Shown here: positions 57,278 through 64,000 of the stretch, in pieces | How positions within the stretch are numbered: the stretch's first letter is position 1 | Layout of the letters: the number at the start of each line of letters is the position of its first letter | Assembly: GCA_041228335.1 (NCBI GenBank) | Contig: CP166130.1 | Coordinates: forward strand, 2,575,001 to 2,639,000 | DNA length: 64,000 bases | Origin: Alphaproteobacteria bacterium LSUCC0684 | GTDB taxonomy: Bacteria > Pseudomonadota > Alphaproteobacteria > Puniceispirillales > UBA1172 | Direction of reading: 5' to 3' | Translations under genes and position numbers: made by a program | The notes under the pieces: generated by a model | Database searches by the model: none | The model's input: the letters and a program-made list of their open reading frames with translations, nothing else | Told to the model about the DNA's origin: nothing

Positions 57278-57933
57278 CCGACAAGGCTGGCAAGATACTT
57301 GCCGTATTCCCGGCAGACGGTCATGATCCGGGCGGGGTTACGCCACCACATGGTGCGGCCGTTTTCATCAATACCGAGCCCCGGGGTGCGGACCGCATGG
57401 GGAAGAACCTTGATCCCGGGCATGGCCCGGCGGAATTCGATCAGGGCACGCGGAATATGGAAATCCGAGGTGACAAGAAGGATTTCCCCGAGCCCGCGCG
57501 CTTCCGCCCAGGTTCTTGTCTCAATGGCGTTGCCCCTGGTATCCAGCGCCTCCGGGCCGAGATCAACGCAGCATTCGAACACCGCATCAATGCGGGCGTG
57601 ATCCGTGCCCGTCTCCTTTGCAAGAAGACGGATATCGTCAAGCGACACACCTGAACCGGTGCCTGAAATAAGCATTCTCGCAGCTGAACCATTCAGCATC
57701 AGGGCGGTGCCGGCCTGGATGCGGCCGCCGCTGCCTGTGGCAACGACAATCCCCCGCCGTGATGCGGCATCTTCATTGATGGAGGAGTCGCGGGAAACTG
57801 AGCTAAAAAGAAACTCGGTATCCGGATTGCTGTTGCCGGTCATTCTGATCTGATGGGCAAATTGCTGCATCCCGGCCAGAAAACACCCTAGCAACACCAC
57901 ACTTGTTCCGGTTACAACCTTGGACATCAACAT
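57274..57933 (-). CDS. YdcF/SanA-like (DUF218) membrane-anchored protein
   Basis: 219 residues. An N-terminal hydrophobic segment (VVTGTSVVLLGCFLAGM) anchors a DUF218 domain: GIVVATGSGGRIQAGTALML, ISGTGSG, TRGNAIETRTWA and ILLVTSDFHIPRALIEFRRA. In alphaproteobacteria this gene is usually followed by ftsX-ftsE, linking it to envelope growth; here only the zinc-ribbon gene is present across a 96-base divergent gap. Biochemical role unknown. Confidence 0.85.
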   Translation of the reverse strand: MLMSKVVTGTSVVLLGCFLAGMQQFAHQIRMTGNSNPDTEFLFSSVSRDSSINEDAASRRGIVVATGSGGRIQAGTALMLNGSAARMLISGTGSGVSLDDIRLLAKETGTDHARIDAVFECCVDLGPEALDTRGNAIETRTWAEARGLGEILLVTSDFHIPRALIEFRRAMPGIKVLPHAVRTPGLGIDENGRTMWWRNPARIMTVCREYGKYLASLVG

Positions 57934-58029
57934 GGAAGCTATTCTACCGTAATCCTTTGCCTAAAGTCATGCGAACATCGTTGGTAGTATGGCAAACAGT
58001 TGATATAGTGGGAAAAGGGAGGATCACCA

Positions 58030-58674
58030 GTGCTGCTTGAATGCCCGAATTGCGAAACTGTTTTCAGAATCAACCCCGATGACCTGCCGGCCGCAGGGCG
58101 CAAGGTGCAGTGCTCGGTCTGCCGTACTGTCTGGCAGGCCGGGGGAGGCGGCAACCTGACCTCGCCCGCAGCTGAGCCGGCAGGAGAAGACGGGGCCGGC
58201 CGGACCATTCCAAAAGATCAGGAATCTGGGCCGGGCCAGATTCTGGGCAGGCTGATGATAGGTGTTGTTGTTCTGCTCATGCTTGGGGCTTTATCCGGAA
58301 TTCTTCGTCAGCAGATCTCTGCCGGATTTCCGGCAACACGGCCGCTTTTTGAAATGGCCGGACTCACCATCACCCCGGATACGTCCTCTCTCCTGATCAG
58401 GGAGCTTGCCGGGGAACGACAGCGGGATACGATCCGGCTGACCGGAGAGGTGTTCAACAGAAGCCACCTGCCCGTTCATGCGCCGGTGTTTCTCCTGACC
58501 GTGACATCCGGGATCGGTGCTGTTCTCGTGCAGAAGGAATTCACGCTGGATGCCAGCAACATCAAGGGGAAAAAGGCGGCTTCCTTCACCGTGCAGATCC
58601 AGCTTGATCAGGATATTCCCGATACCGAAACCACCAATATTACCGTGGTGCCGCTGCCGAAACTTCCCCGGTAG
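58030..58674 (+). CDS. MJ0042-type zinc-ribbon membrane protein (DUF3426)
   Basis: 214 residues starting at a GTG (GGGAGG upstream). The N-terminal zinc ribbon has two CxxC pairs: LLECPNCETVFRINPDD and VQCSVCRTVWQAG. One membrane helix (IGVVVLLMLGALSGIL) follows at about residues 75-92, then an external DUF3426-like beta domain. Such proteins commonly sit beside ftsE in alphaproteobacteria. Function unknown. Confidence 0.88.
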   Translation: MLLECPNCETVFRINPDDLPAAGRKVQCSVCRTVWQAGGGGNLTSPAAEPAGEDGAGRTIPKDQESGPGQILGRLMIGVVVLLMLGALSGILRQQISAGFPATRPLFEMAGLTITPDTSSLLIRELAGERQRDTIRLTGEVFNRSHLPVHAPVFLLTVTSGIGAVLVQKEFTLDASNIKGKKAASFTVQIQLDQDIPDTETTNITVVPLPKLPR

Positions 58675-58722
58675 AAGGTATTGCCGCCCCGCCGGGCCGG
58701 ATTTGCCGCTATTAGAGGGTTG

Positions 58723-59979
58723 CTATTGCAGGGCCGTCGGGATCAGGTCCTGTGCCAGCAGATCCTCAACACGTTGCGGAACCGAAACGGGGTGCACCTC
58801 CCCGTCAAGGACGAGGAGTTCGGCCGCCGGTGGCCGCGTATTATACGCCGACCGCATCACCGCGCCATAAGCGCCTGCCGAGAAGACGGCGAGAAGATCA
58901 CCCTTGTCAATGGCCGGCATCATCCGGTCCAGCCCGAGATAATCACCTGTTTCGCATACAGGCCCAACGATATCGGCCGCCCCGATGGGGGCGCCTTTGT
59001 CCGCCACCGTCTCAATCCGATGATAGGCTTCATAGAGAGTGGGGCGGATGAGGTCATTCATGGCGGCGTCAACAATGATGAACCGCTTGCCGGACGTGGA
59101 TTTCGTATAGAGGGTTTCGGTCAGCAGAATACCTGCCTCGGCGGTGAGGAACCGGCCTGGCTCGAAGCCGAGATGATAAGGCTCATTGCCGAAAATCGAC
59201 CGCACGAGGTGACCGAAAGCCTCGATATCCGCGGGCTCACCTGTCTTGTAGTCGATGCCGATGCCGCCACCAAGATCAAGCTGGGGCACTGGCAGATTTT
59301 CGGCCTCAAGTTGCCTTGCCATTTCAAGAAGCGTTGTCCAGGCTTCCCTGAACGGCTCCAGGGTCATGATCTGGGAGCCGATATGCACCGCCAGCCCGCC
59401 AGGTTCCATCACGCCGCTTTCAGCAATGCGGCGATAGAGGTCCGTGGCGGCCTCACGGCTGATCCCGAATTTGGTGTCGCTCTTGCCGGTTGAAATCTTG
59501 GCATGGGTGGAGGCGTCAACATCCGGGTTGATCCGAAGCGCAAGGCGGCTGCTTCTCCCCGAAGATCCGGCGAGAGCGAGGATCCGCATCACTTCGGCTT
59601 CGGACTCGGCGTTGATCTGGCCGATACCTGCCTCAAGGGCGGCGGTGATTTCCGCATCACTCTTGCCGACACCTGAAAAGATGATGGCTTCAGGCGCGAT
59701 CCCTGCTTTCAGAGCCCGCTGCATCTCACCGCCCGAAACAATATCTGCCCCGGCGCCAAGCGAGCCCAGAAGACGAAGGATGGCAAGGTTGGAATTTGAC
59801 TTCACCGCAAAATGCACCCGGCTTTTTGGCCCGGCAACAGCCTCGGCAAAACGGGTATAGGACTCGCGGATGGTTGCCGCCGAATAGATATAGAGCGGCG
59901 TTGGAAACCGTGCGGCGATATCCTCAAGCGGGATGCCGTCGACCGTAAGCGTGCCGTTGATGCGGGAAAATCCGGTCAT
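58723..59979 (-). CDS. lysA: Diaminopimelate decarboxylase
   Basis: Last step of lysine synthesis from meso-diaminopimelate. 418 residues from the ATG at 59979. PLP lysine in VHFAVKSNSNLAILR, glycine loop LDLGGGIGIDYKTGEP, FEPGRFLTAEAG, and the C-terminal VCETGDYLGLDR with the substrate Cys. A GTG at 60027 would overlap the small lipoprotein gene. With asd, murQ and related genes, it ties the window to diaminopimelate use. Confidence 0.95.
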   Translation of the reverse strand: MTGFSRINGTLTVDGIPLEDIAARFPTPLYIYSAATIRESYTRFAEAVAGPKSRVHFAVKSNSNLAILRLLGSLGAGADIVSGGEMQRALKAGIAPEAIIFSGVGKSDAEITAALEAGIGQINAESEAEVMRILALAGSSGRSSRLALRINPDVDASTHAKISTGKSDTKFGISREAATDLYRRIAESGVMEPGGLAVHIGSQIMTLEPFREAWTTLLEMARQLEAENLPVPQLDLGGGIGIDYKTGEPADIEAFGHLVRSIFGNEPYHLGFEPGRFLTAEAGILLTETLYTKSTSGKRFIIVDAAMNDLIRPTLYEAYHRIETVADKGAPIGAADIVGPVCETGDYLGLDRMMPAIDKGDLLAVFSAGAYGAVMRSAYNTRPPAAELLVLDGEVHPVSVPQRVEDLLAQDLIPTALQ

Positions 59980-59986
59980 GTCAGGA

Positions 59987-60124
59987 TCACGAAGATGAAG
60001 AGACTTCGGAAGGCCGGTAAGGGTCACCGCGCTTGCCGCAGGAACTTGTTCCGGCCGCCAGCAACAGGCAGACGAGGGCTGTCAGAAACAGTCGGGCGAA
60101 CCGGGTGGAGTGCAGGTGCAGCAT
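59987..60124 (-). CDS. lptM: Small LptM-like lipoprotein
   Basis: 45 residues from the ATG at 60124. Signal LFLTALVCLLLAAGTSSC with lipobox cysteine at residue 30, then the short conserved motif GKRGDPYRP. LptM (YifL) in E. coli stabilises the LptD outer-membrane LPS translocon. The order argH-lptM-lysA is widely conserved, supporting the call even though the protein is very short. Confidence 0.8.
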   Translation of the reverse strand: MLHLHSTRFARLFLTALVCLLLAAGTSSCGKRGDPYRPSEVSSSS

Positions 60125-60161
60125 GGATATCCTCCTCAAGATACAGTCTAGGCCGGGAAGG

Positions 60162-61568
60162 CTAAAACTCAACCTCTTTACGAAATGCCTCGATTGCCGC
60201 GCGAACCTGTTCCGGCGCGGTGCCGCCTTCGCTCATCCGGGAGGTGACGGAATGATCAACCCCGAGGATCGGCAACACATCTTCGGTGATCGAAGGCAGG
60301 ACGGATTGCAACGCATCAAGACCCAGCTCATCAAGACGGCAGCCACGGCGTTCCGCCAGAGCGACGATCGCGCCCGTGGCGTGATGCGCTTCGCGGAAAG
60401 GCAGGCCCAGCACCCGCACCATCCAGTCCGCAAGATCCGTTGCGGTGGGAAAGCCTGCATTGAGGGCATCGCGCATCGCTTCGGGCCTGAAGGTCAGATC
60501 CCGCATCATGCCGGTGGTGGCGGCAAGGGCAATCAGGAGATGTTCGGCGGCATCGAAGACAGGCTCCTTGTCTTCCTGCAGATCCTTGCCGTAGGTCATG
60601 GGCAGGCCCTTGAGGATGGTAAGGAGCGTGATCAGGCTGCCGGTGATCCGGCCGGGCTTGGCCCGCACGAGTTCAGCCGCGTCCGGGTTGCGCTTCTGCG
60701 GCATGATCGATGAGCCGGTGGAAAACCCGTCCGACAGGGTGATGAAACCAAACCGGTCCGATGACCACAGCACCAGTTCTTCGGCGAGACGGGACAGATG
60801 CACCGAAGCAAGGGCGGCGGCGGCAAGAAACTCAACGGCAAAATCCCGATCCGACACCGCGTCCATGGAATTCCGCATCGGCCGGTCAAACCCGAGGGCT
60901 TTCGCCGTCATCCGGCGATCGACGGGAAAGGAGGTGCCGGCCAGCGCCGCCGCCCCGAGCGGGGATTCGTTCAGCCGCCGCCGGGCATCGGAAAAGCGGC
61001 CACGATCACGTTCCAGCATTTCCACATACGCCATGAGGTGATGCCCGACGGTGACGGGCTGGGCTGTCTGCAGATGGGTATATCCCGGCATGACGGTTCC
61101 GGCATGCGTTTCGGCCTGATCAAGCAGAGCCTGCTGAAGATCCGCTATGGCGTCGAGGATGCGGTCAATCGCGTCCCGCACCCAGAGCCGCAGATCGGTT
61201 GCCACCTGATCGTTTCGCGACCGCGCGGTATGAAGCCGTTTGGCGGCGTCACCGATCAGTTCGACCAGCCGGGTTTCGACATTCATATGGATATCTTCAA
61301 GGGCGGGGGAGAAAACGAATTCCCCGGCCTCGATTTCCTTGAGGATCGTATCAAGACCGGTGCTGATCGCTTCGGCATCGGCGGCGCTGATGATCCCCTG
61401 ATGGGCCAGCATTGCCGCATGAGCTTTCGAGCCCGCGATATCCTGGCGATACAGCGCCTTGTCAAAAGAGATGGATGCATTGATGCGTTCCATGACCGAA
61501 GAGACACCGCCTTCGAACCGGCCACCCCAGATCGAGTTTGTCTTTGTGGTATTGTCTTTTTCCGACAT
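60162..61568 (-). CDS. argH: Argininosuccinate lyase
   Basis: Final step of arginine synthesis. 468 residues. The fumarase/aspartase superfamily signature is [15 protein letters not shown] with the catalytic Ser; [20 protein letters not shown] and [11 protein letters not shown] supply substrate ligands. The start is 16 bases from the divergent thioredoxin-like gene. Confidence 0.97.
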   Translation of the reverse strand: MSEKDNTTKTNSIWGGRFEGGVSSVMERINASISFDKALYRQDIAGSKAHAAMLAHQGIISAADAEAISTGLDTILKEIEAGEFVFSPALEDIHMNVETRLVELIGDAAKRLHTARSRNDQVATDLRLWVRDAIDRILDAIADLQQALLDQAETHAGTVMPGYTHLQTAQPVTVGHHLMAYVEMLERDRGRFSDARRRLNESPLGAAALAGTSFPVDRRMTAKALGFDRPMRNSMDAVSDRDFAVEFLAAAALASVHLSRLAEELVLWSSDRFGFITLSDGFSTGSSIMPQKRNPDAAELVRAKPGRITGSLITLLTILKGLPMTYGKDLQEDKEPVFDAAEHLLIALAATTGMMRDLTFRPEAMRDALNAGFPTATDLADWMVRVLGLPFREAHHATGAIVALAERRGCRLDELGLDALQSVLPSITEDVLPILGVDHSVTSRMSEGGTAPEQVRAAIEAFRKEVEF

Positions 61569-61584
61569 CTGCTATGCTCCGGCT

Positions 61585-62133
61585 ATGACCTTCTGCCCGG
61601 CCGCTATCACTTCCCGCCGCCAGTTCCTGGCGATGCTTGCCGCCACATCTGGTGCGGCTGTTATGCCCGACACGGCCCTTGCTGCCTTGGATACAATGAA
61701 ACCCCTTGCTCTGCCAAGCCCGAATACGGCAATCGAGTTTCACGACGGCACAAGTCGCCGGCTTGCCGATTTCGCGCCGACGCCACTGCTGGTCAATTTC
61801 TGGGCCAGCTGGTGCCCGCCATGTGTCCATGAGCTGCCGTCGCTGATGGTGCTTGATCAGGCACTGCGCGAGGAAGGCATGGCGGTGCTGCTGATCGGCC
61901 TTGACCGCAAGGGGCGGAAGTTTGGCCAGGCCTTTCTTGAAGATCGCGGTATCACGATCGGCAATTCGGCGTTCGATCCGCCCGGCGAGCTTGCCCGGGC
62001 GCTTTCCATCCGCGTGATGCCCACCAGTTTTCTGATATCCTCCACCGGGGTGATCCGCGGCAAGGTCGAAGGCCCGCTTGACTGGGGCAGGCGTGAGGTG
62101 ATTTCCGCTGTCTCGGAAATCTTGCGGGGATAA
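61585..62133 (+). CDS. TlpA-type thioredoxin-like protein with Tat signal
   Basis: 182 residues from the ATG at 61585. The N-terminus ITSRRQFLAMLAATSGAAVM contains a twin-arginine motif (SRRQFL) and a hydrophobic stretch ending in ALA, predicting Tat export to the periplasm or membrane. The redox motif is VNFWASWCPPCVHELPSL. TlpA proteins reduce cytochrome c or oxidase thiols, or copper chaperones. No clear ribosome site precedes the ATG. The pairing with argH is common in alphaproteobacteria. Confidence 0.87.
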   Translation: MTFCPAAITSRRQFLAMLAATSGAAVMPDTALAALDTMKPLALPSPNTAIEFHDGTSRRLADFAPTPLLVNFWASWCPPCVHELPSLMVLDQALREEGMAVLLIGLDRKGRKFGQAFLEDRGITIGNSAFDPPGELARALSIRVMPTSFLISSTGVIRGKVEGPLDWGRREVISAVSEILRG

Positions 62134-62161
62134 AAAACCCCTGCGCCTGGCAGGGGTTTTT
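62133..62161. terminator. Bidirectional terminator between tlpA-like gene and etfA
   Basis: AAAAACCCCTGC / GCAGGGGTTTTT is a 12-base perfect stem with a GCCTG loop. It has T runs on both strands and so can end transcripts from both convergent genes. Confidence 0.93.
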
Positions 62162-62180
62162 CGCTTGATGAAAGGCTGGT

Positions 62181-63113
62181 CTAGTTCAACTGGCTTTCGA
62201 GTTCCGGCACCGCGGTGAAGAGATCATCGACAAGCCCGTAATCGGCAACCTGGAAAATCGGTGCTTCCTCATCCTTGTTGATGGCGACGATGACCTTGCT
62301 GTCCTTCATGCCGGCGAGGTGCTGAATCGCACCTGAAATTCCAACCGCGACATAGAGGTCCGGCGCGACCACCTTGCCGGTCTGGCCGACCTGGTAATCG
62401 TTGGGCACGAAGCCCGCATCAACCGCGGCGCGGGAAGCCCCGACCGCGGCACCAAGTTTGTCGGCAACCTTTTCAAGCATGGCAAAGTTTGACCCATCCT
62501 GCATGCCGCGGCCACCGGAGATGACGATCCTGGCGGATGTCAGTTCCGGCCGGTCTGATGAAGACAATTCGGATTTCACGAAACTTGTCTTGCCCGCATC
62601 ACCGGTTGCGCTGACAGCCTCGATGCCGGCGCTGCCGCCTTCGGCCGAGGCCGCTTCAAAGGCCGTGGTGCGTACCGTGATGACCTTGAGCGATTCACCC
62701 GATGTGACCGTGGCAAGCGCGTTGCCGGCATAGATCGGCCGCTGGAAGGTGCTGGCATCATCCACCCGGATGATGTCGGAGATCTGGGCAACATCCTTGA
62801 GGGCGGCAACACCCGGCAGGATATTCTTGCCGTAGGTGGTGGCTGGCGCCATCAGGTGGCTGTAGCCATCGATCATGCCGAGAATGAGCGGGATGATGTT
62901 TTCGGCAACACCGTTTTCATATTCGGCGCTGTCGGCCACCAGAACCTTGGCGACACCCGCCACGTTGGCGGCGGCATCCCCGACCGCAGCGCAGCCACTG
63001 CCGGCAACGAGAACATGAATGTCACCACCCACGGCACTGGCGGCAGAGATGGTATTCAAGGTTGCCGGGTTCAACTCGGCGTTGTTGTGTTCTGCTAGTA
63101 CAAGAATAGACAT
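62181..63113 (-). CDS. etfA: Electron transfer flavoprotein alpha subunit
   Basis: FAD-bearing subunit carrying electrons from acyl-CoA and other dehydrogenases to ETF-quinone oxidoreductase. 310 residues. The C-terminal FAD domain includes [64 protein letters not shown] and [18 protein letters not shown]. It starts 11 bases after etfB. In many relatives an hbd gene follows; here a terminator does. Confidence 0.96.
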   Translation of the reverse strand: MSILVLAEHNNAELNPATLNTISAASAVGGDIHVLVAGSGCAAVGDAAANVAGVAKVLVADSAEYENGVAENIIPLILGMIDGYSHLMAPATTYGKNILPGVAALKDVAQISDIIRVDDASTFQRPIYAGNALATVTSGESLKVITVRTTAFEAASAEGGSAGIEAVSATGDAGKTSFVKSELSSSDRPELTSARIVISGGRGMQDGSNFAMLEKVADKLGAAVGASRAAVDAGFVPNDYQVGQTGKVVAPDLYVAVGISGAIQHLAGMKDSKVIVAINKDEEAPIFQVADYGLVDDLFTAVPELESQLN

Positions 63114-63124
63114 CGCTTTTCCCC

Positions 63125-63874
63125 TTAGATGACCTTGGCTTCGTTTTTCAGTTTTTCCACCAGTTCACCGACGGATCCGACGGTGATCCCGGCTTTGCGG
63201 GCGGGCGGCTCTTCGACCTTGACGGTGGTGAGGCGCGGGCTTGCATCGACCCCGAGGTCATCGAGGCTGATCTGGTCCAGCGGCTTTTTCTTGGCCTTCA
63301 TGATATTCGGCAAGGAGGCGTAACGCGGCTCATTAAGACGCAGATCAACGGTGATGACCGCGGGCAGGGACGAGGAGATATGCTCAAGCCCGCCATCGAC
63401 TTCACGGATGACTTTCAGCATATTTCCGTCGATCTCAACACCGGAGGCAAAGGTCGCCTGCGGCCAGCCCAGAAGAGCGGAGAGCATCTGTCCGGTCTGG
63501 TTGCTGTCATCATCGATCGCCTGCTTGCCGAGAATGACCAGGCCAGGCTCTTCGCGTTCCACCAGCGCTTTCAGCACCTTGGCGATGGCCAGCGGTTCGG
63601 TTTCATGAGCGGCCGGGACATGGATGCCGCGGTCAGCGCCCATGGCAAGGGCGGTGCGGATGGTCTCCTGCGACTGATCCGGGCCGATGGATACGGCAAT
63701 CACCTCAGATGCCGTGCCGGCTTCCTTGAGGCGGATCGCCTGTTCAACGGCAATTTCGTCAAAAGGATTCATGGCCATTTTGACATTGGCCAGTTCCACG
63801 CCGGTCTGATCGGCCTTGACCCGGACCTTGACGTTGTAATCAATAACCCGTTTTACTGGTACTAGGATTTTCAT
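63125..63874 (-). CDS. etfB: Electron transfer flavoprotein beta subunit
   Basis: AMP-binding partner of EtfA. 249 residues. [20 protein letters not shown] is the usual alphaproteobacterial start; [38 protein letters not shown] and the signature region [20 protein letters not shown] follow. Full length. Lies 35 bases downstream of the adenosyltransferase gene. Confidence 0.96.
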   Translation of the reverse strand: MKILVPVKRVIDYNVKVRVKADQTGVELANVKMAMNPFDEIAVEQAIRLKEAGTASEVIAVSIGPDQSQETIRTALAMGADRGIHVPAAHETEPLAIAKVLKALVEREEPGLVILGKQAIDDDSNQTGQMLSALLGWPQATFASGVEIDGNMLKVIREVDGGLEHISSSLPAVITVDLRLNEPRYASLPNIMKAKKKPLDQISLDDLGVDASPRLTTVKVEEPPARKAGITVGSVGELVEKLKNEAKVI

Positions 63875-63909
63875 CAGCGGTTACTCCTTTCGCTGTAAAA
63901 TTCATTGCC

Positions 63910-64000
63910 TCAGGCGTTCAGGCCCGGTTTCCACAGGACATCGCTTCCATCCTGCTTGTTGATATACCGGGCGAGAACAAAAAGATGATCTGACAAACGG
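63910..64000 (-). CDS. ATP:cob(I)alamin adenosyltransferase (PduO type), C-terminal end only
   Basis: The last 29 codons and stop of a gene entering from the right edge. The visible residues RLSDHLFVLARYINKQDG match the conserved PduO-type segment RxSD.LFvlaR, followed by SDVLWKPGLNA at the end. This enzyme makes adenosylcobalamin. The order adenosyltransferase-etfB-etfA is familiar in alphaproteobacteria. Too little is visible to judge completeness. Confidence 0.85.
   Translation of the reverse strand, partial: RLSDHLFVLARYINKQDGSDVLWKPGLNA

Noticed and set aside
60798-61832. Plus-strand open frame (344 codons) opposite argH and overlapping the TlpA-like gene in another frame
   Set aside because: Both overlapped genes have clear catalytic motifs, while this translation has none.

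Overview
The window is a contiguous stretch of a free-living aerobic alphaproteobacterium. The supporting evidence is gene order: sdhCDAB-zapE-mdh-sucAB-lpdA, priA next to a split F1 operon (atpHAGDC without the Fo genes), obgE-proB-proA-nadD-rsfS-rlmH, argH-lptM-lysA, and cobalamin adenosyltransferase-etfB-etfA. The protein style is marine: a very large acidic RTX protease, and ribosomal protein L21 with a Lys/Ala tail. A member of the SAR116/Puniceispirillales or a related Rhodospirillales-like group is my best guess, but that is inference. No phage, insertion sequence, rRNA or CRISPR array is visible, and the sequence is almost fully coding.

Layout. 1-13.4 kb: 3' part of asd, a pyridoxal kinase, then succinate dehydrogenase, zapE, malate dehydrogenase and 2-oxoglutarate dehydrogenase, a near-complete lower TCA block. 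13.4-18.5 kb: an SMR exporter, xerC-DUF484-transaldolase on the minus strand, then priA. 18.7-23.5 kb: F1-ATPase ending in a strong terminator. 23.6-29.4 kb: one 1901-residue predicted lipoprotein combining cadherin-like modules, a serralysin protease domain and long RTX repeats. 29.4-39.1 kb: a minus-strand housekeeping run (rppH, ctpA, gpmI, rlmH, rsfS, nadD, proA, proB, obgE, rpmA, rplU) with a structured rplU leader, then tRNA-Ser(CGA).

40.2-47.4 kb is the most distinctive region. It is an island of peptidoglycan-recycling genes on both strands: M19 dipeptidase, GH84 glycosidase, anmK, a short murQ, a signal-less YkuD protein, ampG, an NlpC/P60 peptidase and an AmpD-type amidase. Apart from the permease none has an export signal, so the set reads as a complete cytosolic route for muropeptides. 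A GH84 (O-GlcNAcase-fold) enzyme sits where NagZ would be expected, and a YkuD enzyme where LdcA would be expected.

47.5-64 kb: a HAD phosphatase, glutathione peroxidase, class II aldolase, SDR enzymes, a folate pair (FolM-like and folB), gloB with a methyltransferase, an aromatic amino acid cluster (chorismate mutase, aminotransferase, tyrC), YdcF-like and zinc-ribbon membrane proteins, lysA-lptM-argH, a Tat-type TlpA, and etfA/etfB with the 3' end of an adenosyltransferase gene. ftsEX (expected beside the YdcF and zinc-ribbon genes) and envC (expected beside ctpA) are both missing from their usual places.
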